NCBI GenBank assembly: GCA_946610835.1
Contig: CAMOCU010000080.1
Coordinates: forward strand, 1-5,688
Direction of reading: 5' to 3'
DNA length: 5,688 bases
DNA from: an uncultured Clostridia bacterium
GTDB taxonomy: Bacteria > Bacillota > Clostridia > Oscillospirales > Acutalibacteraceae
Part shown: one piece after another, positions 1 through 5,688 of the stretch
Position numbering within the stretch: position 1 is the first letter of the stretch
How the letters are laid out: each line of letters starts with the position of its first letter
Program-made: the position numbers and the translations under genes
The notes under the pieces: generated by a model
What the model was told of the DNA's origin: nothing
The model's database searches: none
What the model saw: the letters and a program-made list of their open reading frames with translations, nothing else

Positions 1-1
1 G

Positions 2-721
2 CACGGCGGCGGCGAATTTTCCCGCGCGGTGTGGCAAAGCGAAGTAACGGGCGAAAACACCGTGGCATTCCTTTACAAAAGCCCGGACGGCGCCGAAGGT
101 TTTCCGGGCGAAATGACGGCCAAAGCGGAATATCATCTTTCCGAAGAAAACGAGCTTTCGATCCGGTACGAAGCAGTCTGCACGGCGGACACTTTTATCA
201 ACTTGACCAACCATGCATACTTCAATCTTGCCGGGCAGGACAAGGGCAATGTGCTGGACACGGTGCTGCGCATTCACGCGTCGCATTATCTGCCGACGGA
301 CGCGGCGAGCATTCCCACGGGCGAGCTGCGCGATGTAACGGGCACGGCGTTCGATTTCCGCGAGGAAAAGCCAATCGGCCGCGACATCGGCCAGGATGAC
401 CCGCAGCTGCTGCAGTGCCGCGGGTACGATCACAACTACTGCCTGGATCCGCGGCCGGAAAACGCGCCGGCAGTCGAAGCGTTCAGCCCGCGCAGCGGCA
501 TCCGTATGCAGGTTTTCACCGACCTGCCCGGTGTGCAGCTGTACACCGGCAACTTCCTGAGCGGCAAAGCCGGCAAAGGCGGGCAGGCTATGTACAAACA
601 TGCCGGATTCTGCCTGGAGACACAATATTATCCCGACACGCCGCACCGCCCGGAATTCCCGCGCTGTCTGTATGCGGCAGGGGAGCCGTTCGTCAGCAGG
701 ACGAGCTTCCGCTTTGTCTGA
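2..721 (+). CDS. galM: Aldose 1-epimerase (mutarotase), 3' part, 5'-truncated by the window edge
   Basis: Aldose 1-epimerases interconvert the alpha and beta anomers of free sugars such as galactose in the cytoplasm, feeding the Leloir pathway. The reading frame is open from base 2 to the TGA at 719-721, giving 239 residues. The fragment opens with HGG, followed by a Trp (residue 11), as in the family's HGG...W segment, so a GTG at 29 is internal and not the start. Numbering from that His, I see NLTNHAYFNL with His71, GYDHNY with Asp143 and LETQYYPDTPHRPEFP with Glu206. The spacing of His1, His71, Asp143 and Glu206 matches the catalytic or binding His96, His170, Asp243 and Glu304 of the Lactococcus lactis enzyme, so roughly 95 N-terminal residues are missing. 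The end of the protein is intact. No sugar-metabolism partner is visible, so sugar specificity is open. No terminator is evident before the next gene. Confidence 0.93.
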   Translation, partial: HGGGEFSRAVWQSEVTGENTVAFLYKSPDGAEGFPGEMTAKAEYHLSEENELSIRYEAVCTADTFINLTNHAYFNLAGQDKGNVLDTVLRIHASHYLPTDAASIPTGELRDVTGTAFDFREEKPIGRDIGQDDPQLLQCRGYDHNYCLDPRPENAPAVEAFSPRSGIRMQVFTDLPGVQLYTGNFLSGKAGKGGQAMYKHAGFCLETQYYPDTPHRPEFPRCLYAAGEPFVSRTSFRFV

Positions 722-744
722 CGCGGCATGACAAATATCGGCAG

Positions 745-800
745 AATTTACACTTCTGTCACATTTTTATAACACCCTATTTAATTCACAGCGCTATACT
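745..800 (+). promoter_or_regulatory. Candidate promoter of the two-component operon with 11-base-phased repeats
   Basis: A good -10 hexamer, TATACT, lies at 795-800, 15 bases before the Shine-Dalgarno. No good TTGACA-type -35 sits 16-18 bases upstream, which suggests an activator-dependent promoter. Upstream are three units starting at 745, 756 and 767 (AATTTACA, CTGTCACA, TTATAACA). Each ends in ACA and they repeat at exactly 11 bases; a fourth, off-phase TTCACA is at 785-790. OmpR/PhoB-family regulators bind tandem sites with an 11-base pitch, and CTGTCAC resembles a half of the E. coli Pho box. Autoregulation by the downstream regulator is my inference. Confidence 0.5.
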
Positions 801-815
801 GAAACCAGAAATCAT

Positions 816-823
816 GAGGAGGG
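816..823 (+). promoter_or_regulatory. Strong Shine-Dalgarno of the response regulator gene
   Basis: GAGGAGGG lies 9 bases before the ATG at 833. It fixes that ATG as the start and rules out the ATG at 814, which overlaps the ribosome site itself. Confidence 0.85.
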
Positions 824-832
824 AAACGCATC

Positions 833-1528
833 ATGGCAACCGAAAAAATTCTTGTTGTGGATGACGATACCAATATCAGCGAGCTGCTGCGGCTGTATCT
901 TGAAAAGGACGGATACGAAACCGTTATTGTGCATGACGGTCAGGCCGCGCTCAAAAGTTTCCGCGAAAACGAACCGGATCTGGTGCTGCTGGACATCATG
1001 CTGCCCGGTCTGGACGGCTGGCAGGTTTGCCGCGAGATCCGCAAATTCTCCGACAAGCCGATCATCATGCTCACCGCCAAGGGCGAAACGTTCGACAAAG
1101 TGCTCGGGCTGGAACTGGGCGCGGATGATTACGTCACAAAACCCTTCGACGCCAAGGAAGTTGTCGCGCGCGTCAAAGCCGTGCTGCGCCGCAGCGGTTC
1201 CGGCACGCAGGACAAGGACGTCAAAGAAGTCCGGTACGACAATCTGGTCATCAACCTGACCAATTACGAGCTGCGCGTCAAGGGGCAGAAAATCGATACC
1301 CCGCCCAAAGAGCTGGAGCTGATCTACCATCTTGCCAGCAACCCGAACCGCGTGTTCACGCGCGACCAGCTTTTGGACGCCGTGTGGGGATTCGATTATT
1401 ACGGCGATTCCTCACGGACGGTGGACGTACATGTCAAGCGTCTGCGCGAAAAGCTCGAGGGCGTTTCGGACAAATGGAGTCTGAAAACCGTCTGGAGCGT
1501 CGGGTACAAATTTGAGACGAAAGACTGA
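833..1528 (+). CDS. OmpR/PhoB-family response regulator transcription factor
   Basis: This 231-residue protein is a DNA-binding response regulator that is phosphorylated by a sensor kinase, almost certainly the one encoded immediately downstream. The receiver domain (about 4-117) has the acidic pocket Asp10-Asp12 in ILVVDDD, the phospho-acceptor Asp54 in DIMLPG, Thr81 in MLTA and Lys103 in VTKPF. A short linker (about 118-132) leads to a winged-helix domain (about 133-229) with the recognition-helix signature RTVDVHVKRLREKLE and the C-terminal wing VWSVGYKFE. Length is normal for the family. The sequence GDSSRTVDV has one residue more than the GDxRTVDV of WalR-type proteins. The stop is 5 bases before the kinase start, so the two are co-transcribed. 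Its targets probably include its own promoter and that of the protease gene at 3201, because the two leaders are similar. The family is certain. PhoP, WalR, RegX3 or CssR equivalence cannot be decided from sequence alone. Confidence 0.95.
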   Translation: MATEKILVVDDDTNISELLRLYLEKDGYETVIVHDGQAALKSFRENEPDLVLLDIMLPGLDGWQVCREIRKFSDKPIIMLTAKGETFDKVLGLELGADDYVTKPFDAKEVVARVKAVLRRSGSGTQDKDVKEVRYDNLVINLTNYELRVKGQKIDTPPKELELIYHLASNPNRVFTRDQLLDAVWGFDYYGDSSRTVDVHVKRLREKLEGVSDKWSLKTVWSVGYKFETKD

Positions 1529-1533
1529 TCGTC

Positions 1534-3015
1534 ATGCGCAAAGGAAAACACAGACAAGGCAGCGGTCTTTTCGCCGAGTATTTCACCATCATCTTTTTGG
1601 TGATTCTGATCTCCTTTACGGTACTCGGCGGTTCGTTGATCGTCTTTGCCCGCAATTACTTTGAGCGGGAAAAAACAGAGCTGCTGTCGGAAAATGCCGA
1701 GCGCATTTCCGTTTCCGCAGCGCAGATGGTCGGCTCAGACAACGCGCAGCAGTCCCCTGCCAACGCAATCCTGATGATCTGCAGCGAACTGAACACCGCA
1801 TCCGAGGCGATCGACGCGGACTTCTTCATCTGCGACGACAGCGGCAAGGTCATCTACTGCCAGGAAATGCGGCGCAGCAACATGGCGCTGTACACCGGCG
1901 AGTGCATCATCCACAGCCGCATCCGCATCCCGGCCGATGTGCTGGACAGCCTGCAGAACACCCCTTATTCCGGCATCTCGACGCTTGACGGCGCGCTGTC
2001 CGAACGGCACTTTGTATACGCCACGGCGGTCATGATCGGCGACGATCCGGCGGCATACGTGGTCGGCATGCAGCCGGTCAAAGAGTCGCTGCAGCCGTAC
2101 ATTCTCGCCGTGCTGAAAATGTTCGGCATTTCCGCGCTCATCACATCCATCGTCGCGCTGATCGCCGTCTACTTCATGACCTATGAAATGACCAAACCGC
2201 TGCGGCAGATGTCCGAAGCGACCAAGCGATACGCCGAGGGAGATTTCAGCATGCGCGTACACGTCAGCGGACGCAACGAAATGGCGGATCTTGCCAACGC
2301 GTTCAACACCATGGCGCGGGATCTTTCCACGCTCGAATCCTCCCGCCGCAGCTTTGTGGCGAATGTTTCGCACGAACTGAAAACGCCCATGACCACCATC
2401 GGCGGCTTCATCGACGGCATTCTCGACGGCACCATCGGCCCGGACAAGCAGCAGCACTATCTGCAAATCGTTTCGGACGAGGTCAAGCGTCTGTCGCGTC
2501 TGGTTGTATCCATGCTCAATCTGAGCAAAATCGAGGCCGGCGAGCTGACGCTCAAACGTGTGGATTTTGACATTTGCGACATGATTTTCCACACCATTCT
2601 CGGCTTTGAACAGCTGATCGAACAGCGGCAGTTTGAAATCACAGGGCTGGACAGCATGGAGCCGACCGTGATTTCCGGCGACCGCGACATGCTCACACAG
2701 GTGGTCTATAACCTGATCGACAACGCCGTCAAATTTACCCCGGAGGGCGGCGAGATCCACTTCGACGTCGCGCACGATGACCATGATGTGTACGTCACCA
2801 TCCGCAATTCCGGCAAAGGTGTGCCGCCGGAGGAATTGCAGCGCATTTTTGAACGGTTTTACAAGGTCGACAAATCGCGCAGCTTCGACGTCAAGGGCGC
2901 GGGACTTGGACTGTATCTTGTCAAAAGCATTGTCGAAATGCACGGCGGCGCAATTAAGGCGGACAGCGTAGAGAACCAGTACACCGAGTTCTCTTTCCAC
3001 CTGCCGATGGCCTGA
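1534..3015 (+). CDS. Membrane sensor histidine kinase (HAMP, HisKA, HATPase)
   Basis: This 493-residue kinase is the probable partner of the upstream regulator. A basic N-terminus (1-11) precedes transmembrane helix 1 (about 16-39). An extracytoplasmic sensor region of about 150 residues (41-190) is followed by helix 2 (about 191-214), HAMP (about 215-267) and HisKA (about 268-335), with the phospho-acceptor His280 in FVANVSHELKTP. The ATPase domain (about 380-491) has an N box with Asn393 and Asn397, an F box FERFYKVDKSR (439-449) and a G2 box GAGLGL (455-460). The G1 box reads NSGKG (425-429), so the usual leading Asp is Asn; related clostridial kinases seem to share this, so the kinase is probably active. 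The sensor segment ADFFICDDSGKVIYC looks PAS/Cache-like and carries four cysteines (83, 100, 109, 124). There is no clear Shine-Dalgarno before the ATG. With only 5 bases after the regulator's stop, translational coupling is likely. The signal sensed is unknown. Confidence 0.95.
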   Translation: MRKGKHRQGSGLFAEYFTIIFLVILISFTVLGGSLIVFARNYFEREKTELLSENAERISVSAAQMVGSDNAQQSPANAILMICSELNTASEAIDADFFICDDSGKVIYCQEMRRSNMALYTGECIIHSRIRIPADVLDSLQNTPYSGISTLDGALSERHFVYATAVMIGDDPAAYVVGMQPVKESLQPYILAVLKMFGISALITSIVALIAVYFMTYEMTKPLRQMSEATKRYAEGDFSMRVHVSGRNEMADLANAFNTMARDLSTLESSRRSFVANVSHELKTPMTTIGGFIDGILDGTIGPDKQQHYLQIVSDEVKRLSRLVVSMLNLSKIEAGELTLKRVDFDICDMIFHTILGFEQLIEQRQFEITGLDSMEPTVISGDRDMLTQVVYNLIDNAVKFTPEGGEIHFDVAHDDHDVYVTIRNSGKGVPPEELQRIFERFYKVDKSRSFDVKGAGLGLYLVKSIVEMHGGAIKADSVENQYTEFSFHLPMA

Positions 3016-3122
3016 ACCCGTTCACGATAACACAGGCACGGCGGAACAGATCTGTCCCCGGCTCCGGCGTACGCATCGGATGGATTCATCGCATATTTTA
3101 TTCAGAAAAACAGCGAATTCTT

Positions 3123-3165
3123 TTTACCGGACGTTTAAACATTTGTAATATTTATGCACTATACT
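3123..3165 (+). promoter_or_regulatory. Candidate promoter of the HtrA-like protease gene
   Basis: A TATACT -10 box at 3160-3165 has TAAACA (3136-3141) as a possible -35 at 18 bases, a 4 of 6 match to TTGACA. The overlapping TTTAAACA (3134-3141) resembles TTATAACA at 767-774 in the regulator promoter, and a partial unit TTTAC lies 11 bases upstream at 3123. The stretch 3156-3188, from just before the -10 to the ribosome site, matches 791-823 at 24 of 33 bases. Control by the adjacent response regulator is inferred. The gene has its own promoter and need not rely on read-through from the kinase operon. Confidence 0.55.
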
Positions 3166-3183
3166 AAAGGCAGAGATCAAGGG

Positions 3184-3189
3184 AAAGGA
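3184..3189 (+). promoter_or_regulatory. Shine-Dalgarno that decides the protease start
   Basis: AAAGGA ends 11 bases before the ATG at 3201 but only 2 bases before the in-frame GTG at 3192, which is too close. An overlapping AAGGG (3179-3183) is 8 bases from the GTG, so the GTG is not fully excluded. The ATG is favoured by codon type. Confidence 0.5.
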
Positions 3190-3200
3190 TCGTGAAGATC

Positions 3201-4922
3201 ATGTTCAACGAATACGAAAACGACAATCTTCAAAACAATGCGCAAGCGGAACCGGCCGCAACGCAGGAGACCTACCCGGATGCGGACAATGCCGCGGGCG
3301 CTTACGAGGACATTGCCTCGGGCAGCGCCGTACACGACGATTTTTCCGCAGCGGAAGAGCCTGTGGAGCCGCAGCAGCCAACAGGCGCGCAGCCCTTCGA
3401 GCCGCAGGCCAAAGAACCGGAGCATGTATATGCCGAGCCTGTCAACAACGGTTACACGCAGCCCGGCGCCGCGCCCGGTTATCAGCCAGGACAGTCTTAC
3501 GGCGCATACGGCGGCGCACAATACGGCACGCAGCAAAACATTCCGCCCTACGGCAGCGCATACAACGCCAATCCCTATTCTGCCGGCGCATCCCAGACAT
3601 ACACGCAAAATCCTTACGGCGGATACACACCGCCCCGTCAGCCTGCGCAGGATACGCCTAAAAAGTCTCGCAAGGGGCTGCGCGTACTGCTGACCGTGGT
3701 CGCCGTGCTGGTCGTCGCGGGTCTGGGCATAGGCGTGGGCGCGATCATCGGCTCGCGCGGCAAATCCGAATCTCCCGCCATTTTGCCCGGCGGTGATTCC
3801 TCCGCCGCTACCGCAATTGCGGGCGCGCCGGAAATGGAAACCAAGGCAAGCCCGGCTTCCGATGCAAAGGCAGCCGCCGGCTCGGCCATGACCCCCACAC
3901 AAATCGCCGCCAAAGTCAAGGCGTCTTCCGTGGGCATTCTGGTTTATTCGCGCAACGCAACCGGACTTTCCGGCGAAGGTTCCGGCGTTGTCTGGAAAGA
4001 GGACGCGTCGGGGACATACACCTATATCATCACCTGCGCCCATGTGGTCAGCGGCAGCAATCTGAGCTACACCGTACAGACCAGCGACAGCGAAACGTAT
4101 GACGCAGAGCTTGTGGGTGCGGACAGCAAAACGGATCTTGCCGTTCTGCGGGTCAAGACCAATAAAATGACCCCGGCTGAATTCGGCGATTCCTCCGCAC
4201 TGCAGGTGGGCGATCCCGTATACGCGATCGGCAACCCCGGCGGTACCGAATTCTTCGGTTCCTTCACATCCGGCATCGTCTCCGCGATTGACCGCTCGCT
4301 CAAGAGCACCAGCACGACTGTCTGCATCCAGCACACGGCGGCCATCAACCCCGGCAATTCCGGCGGCGCGCTGGTCAACCAGTACGGTCAGGTGATCGGC
4401 ATCAATTCACAGAAAATCGTCAACACCGAATACGAGGGTATGGGCTTCGCGATCCCGATCAGGTCGGCGCAGAAGATCATCAACAACCTCGCCACTTACG
4501 GTTACGTTAAGGATCGTCCGAAGCTGGGCATCACCTACACCGAGGCTGTCAATTACCAGCAGTACAGCATGATTATCAAGATCAAGGGTCTGCCTTCCGG
4601 CGCGTTGATCATCACGGACATCAACGACGACAGCTCGCTGAAGAACACGCAGGCGCAGCAGTACGACATGATCATCAAGGTCAACGGCGAGGATATGAAC
4701 AAGCCGGAAGTACTGCTTGACAAGATCGAAAACGGCAAAGTCGGCGACAAGCTGACGCTCACGCTCTGCCGCGTGGACAACAACTATCAGACGCGCGAAT
4801 TCGATGTGACCGTCACGCTTGTGGAGGAATCCAAAGAGTCCGAAAAGCCTGAAACCACTACGCAGCAGTATATCAACCCGTACGATTTCTTCAACGGCGA
4901 CTTCTTCGACGGCCTGTTTTAA
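3201..4922 (+). CDS. Membrane-anchored HtrA/DegP-like serine protease (S1C) with PDZ domain
   Basis: A 573-residue protease of the HtrA type, which degrades or refolds damaged proteins outside the membrane. Residues 1-158 form a predicted cytoplasmic, disordered tail: acidic and Ala/Gln-rich to about 70, then Tyr/Gly/Pro/Gln-rich (12 Tyr between 77 and 142). A KKSRK stop-transfer charge cluster precedes the transmembrane helix (about 160-184), then an Ala/Ser-rich linker. The trypsin-like domain (about 235-430) has the full triad: His281 in ITCAHVVSG, Asp312 in KTDLAVLRV and Ser387 in NPGNSGGAL. One PDZ domain follows (about 441-545), and the protein ends in an unusual aromatic tail, DFFNGDFFDGLF. 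I chose the ATG at 3201, with AAAGGA 11 bases upstream. An in-frame GTG at 3192 (three residues longer, AAGGG 8 bases upstream) is possible. Its position downstream of a two-component system, and the similar promoter, suggest stress-induced expression, as for htrA under CssRS in B. subtilis. Substrates are unknown. Confidence 0.93.
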   Translation: MFNEYENDNLQNNAQAEPAATQETYPDADNAAGAYEDIASGSAVHDDFSAAEEPVEPQQPTGAQPFEPQAKEPEHVYAEPVNNGYTQPGAAPGYQPGQSYGAYGGAQYGTQQNIPPYGSAYNANPYSAGASQTYTQNPYGGYTPPRQPAQDTPKKSRKGLRVLLTVVAVLVVAGLGIGVGAIIGSRGKSESPAILPGGDSSAATAIAGAPEMETKASPASDAKAAAGSAMTPTQIAAKVKASSVGILVYSRNATGLSGEGSGVVWKEDASGTYTYIITCAHVVSGSNLSYTVQTSDSETYDAELVGADSKTDLAVLRVKTNKMTPAEFGDSSALQVGDPVYAIGNPGGTEFFGSFTSGIVSAIDRSLKSTSTTVCIQHTAAINPGNSGGALVNQYGQVIGINSQKIVNTEYEGMGFAIPIRSAQKIINNLATYGYVKDRPKLGITYTEAVNYQQYSMIIKIKGLPSGALIITDINDDSSLKNTQAQQYDMIIKVNGEDMNKPEVLLDKIENGKVGDKLTLTLCRVDNNYQTREFDVTVTLVEESKESEKPETTTQQYINPYDFFNGDFFDGLF

Positions 4923-4991
4923 GATGCGGTACGACGCAACCCCCTTTTCATGAAATTCTTCTCCTCTTACTTTCATCTCCTTTCTTTTTTG

Positions 4992-5033
4992 AAAAACCGT
5001 GTCCTTCTCCTTCGGGAGTCGGACACGGTTTTT
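4992..5033. terminator. Strong bidirectional intrinsic terminator between convergent genes
   Basis: A perfect 13-base inverted repeat, AAAAACCGTGTCC (4992-5004) and GGACACGGTTTTT (5021-5033), encloses a nested CTCC-TTCG-GGAG hairpin separated by two-base mismatches on each side. The inner loop is the very stable C(UUCG)G tetraloop. The T-run on the right arm ends plus-strand transcripts from the protease. The A-run on the left arm gives a U-tract for minus-strand transcripts from the nitroreductase gene. It lies 69 bases after the protease stop and 57 bases after the nitroreductase stop, which suits both. Confidence 0.93.
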
Positions 5034-5090
5034 CGTGTTTTGATTTTCAATTTTATATGCGTAGATGCGTTCCGTCCGGCTTTGCGCCGG

Positions 5091-5633
5091 TCAGCGGATC
5101 ACTTCGATTCGGTCGTCAAACCGGGGCTTCGGCTCCGGTTTTTCATTCGGGTAGCCGACGCCGATACCGATCTGGTACACCATCTCCGGCGGCAGATGCA
5201 GCCGTTCGTTCCAGACTTTTCCCGATTCGTGATTGAACAGCGCGCCTGCGCTGCCGACAATCACAGTGCCCAATCCCATGCTCTGTGCGGCAATGCAGAT
5301 GTTTTCTGCCAGAATCCCGGCGTCCATCGCACAATTGCCCTGCGCATAAACAAACACAAACGTGGGTGCATTGTGGTAAAAGGGATTTGTATCGCTGCGC
5401 GTATACGCTGGCGTGTCCCAGCCGACAAGGTTTTTGAACGCAAGGTGCATCTCGTGCAGCATCGCGCCGTCCTGAACAAAGCGCACATGGCACGGCTGGC
5501 TGTTGCGGCCGCTGGGTGCGGCCTTGGCGGCACATTGAAGCGCATACAGCTGCTCGTCCGAAATCTGCTGCGGCGTAAATTCACGGATCGTCCGGCGCGA
5601 CAAAATCGCGCGGATGGTTTCGTTTTCAATCAT
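5091..5633 (-). CDS. Nitroreductase-family FMN flavoprotein
   Basis: A 180-residue cytoplasmic protein of the nitroreductase superfamily: FMN-dependent NAD(P)H oxidoreductases that reduce nitroaromatics, quinones or flavins. The N-terminus has the FMN-phosphate motif SRRTIREF (12-19). APSGRNSQPC (39-48) is the second flavin-binding loop. NAPTFVFVYA (88-97) is a core strand, MGLGTVIVG (119-127) a conserved glycine turn, and IGIGVGYP (155-162) the C-terminal signature. Length is at the short end of the family, as in single-domain NfnB-like members, and nothing appears missing. The start at 5633 is supported by AGGAG on the minus strand (5641-5645), 7 bases away. It converges on the protease gene across a shared terminator. 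A likely upstream gene ends 13 bases before its ATG, so it is probably the last gene of a minus-strand operon. The natural substrate is unknown; family members also include dehalogenases and cofactor-biosynthesis enzymes. Confidence 0.92.
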   Translation of the reverse strand: MIENETIRAILSRRTIREFTPQQISDEQLYALQCAAKAAPSGRNSQPCHVRFVQDGAMLHEMHLAFKNLVGWDTPAYTRSDTNPFYHNAPTFVFVYAQGNCAMDAGILAENICIAAQSMGLGTVIVGSAGALFNHESGKVWNERLHLPPEMVYQIGIGVGYPNEKPEPKPRFDDRIEVIR

Positions 5634-5640
5634 AGCGCTG

Positions 5641-5645
5641 CTCCT
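5641..5645 (-). promoter_or_regulatory. Shine-Dalgarno of the nitroreductase gene
   Basis: Read on the minus strand this is AGGAG, 7 bases before the ATG at 5633-5631. It supports that start and lies directly after the stop codon of the putative upstream gene. Confidence 0.8.
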
Positions 5646-5646
5646 G

Positions 5647-5688
5647 TCAAATTTGCGGCGCGTGCGCGAGCAGATACTGCTCCGCCTC
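5647..5688 (-). CDS. Possible C-terminal end of an upstream minus-strand gene (partial)
   Basis: On the minus strand, bases 5688 to 5650 read EAEQYLLAHAPQI, followed by a TGA at 5649-5647. The codons favour G or C at the third position (10 of 13), as in the surrounding genes. The stop sits 13 bases before the nitroreductase ATG and just ahead of its ribosome site, the arrangement expected inside an operon. Thirteen residues are too few to name a product. An open frame this short could arise by chance, so this rests on context. Confidence 0.4.
   Translation of the reverse strand, partial: EAEQYLLAHAPQI

Noticed and set aside
29..31. GTG as the start of the epimerase gene
   Set aside because: The frame is open to the window edge, and the upstream codons encode the conserved HGG motif, so the gene begins outside the window.
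812..1330. 172-residue open frame antisense to the response regulator
   Set aside because: The complete receiver domain on the plus strand explains the coding signal.
1735..3000. 421-residue open frame antisense to the histidine kinase
   Set aside because: It is a shadow of the G/C-rich third positions of the kinase gene. The plus-strand frame has all kinase motifs, and the antisense product has no recognisable domain or ribosome site.
3046..3055. Perfect palindrome ACAGATCTGT after the kinase stop
   Set aside because: It leaves no loop for a hairpin and has no T-run. A 10-base palindrome of this kind can occur by chance, and nothing similar stands before the other genes.
3079..3090. GATG-GATT-CATC hairpin followed by an AT-rich stretch, a possible terminator after the kinase
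   Set aside because: A four-base stem with a mismatch below it and no uninterrupted T-run is too weak to call.
3177..4334. 385-residue open frame antisense to the protease
   Set aside because: Same cause. Its translation is Arg/Gly/Cys-rich low-complexity sequence, and the plus strand encodes the full serine protease triad.
5076..5090. CCGGC-TTTGC-GCCGG hairpin just after the nitroreductase stop
   Set aside because: The five-base stem lacks a U-tract on the minus strand, and the much stronger element at 4992-5033 serves as terminator.

Overview
The window is an ordinary-looking but cohesive chromosomal segment of moderately high G+C content, with strong G/C preference at third codon positions. 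Purine-rich AGGAGG-type ribosome sites, a membrane-anchored HtrA-type protease with a long cytoplasmic N-terminus, and an OmpR/PhoB regulator with the 'RTVDVHVKRLREKLE' signature fit a Gram-positive of the class Clostridia. A gut Oscillospirales (Ruminococcaceae-like) lineage is my best guess. This is inferred from protein style; there is no rRNA or other phylogenetic marker here.

Layout. (1) 2-721 (+): the 3' two-thirds of an aldose 1-epimerase (galM-type) gene whose start lies outside the window. (2) 722-832: a 111-base gap with a candidate promoter and 11-base-phased repeats. (3) 833-1528 and 1534-3015 (+): a response regulator and its membrane sensor kinase, 5 bases apart, clearly one operon. 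(4) 3016-3200: a gap with a second promoter. (5) 3201-4922 (+): a trypsin-like serine protease with one transmembrane anchor and one PDZ domain (HtrA/DegP-like, S1C). (6) 4923-5090: a convergent intergenic region with a strong bidirectional terminator. (7) 5633-5091 (-): a small FMN nitroreductase-family protein, preceded at the window edge by what looks like the last 13 codons of another minus-strand gene.

How the genes fit together. The two-component system and the HtrA-like protease probably form an envelope-stress module, comparable to CssRS-htrA/htrB of Bacillus subtilis or CpxAR-degP of Escherichia coli. Besides adjacency, the stretch from the -10 box to the Shine-Dalgarno of the protease gene matches the corresponding stretch ahead of the regulator gene at 24 of 33 bases without gaps. 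Both promoters also carry a TTNNAACA element 18-20 bases upstream of the -10. This suggests one signal controls both units, with autoregulation of the two-component operon. The epimerase and nitroreductase genes look like unrelated metabolic neighbours. I see no mobile element, CRISPR array, tRNA or rRNA.
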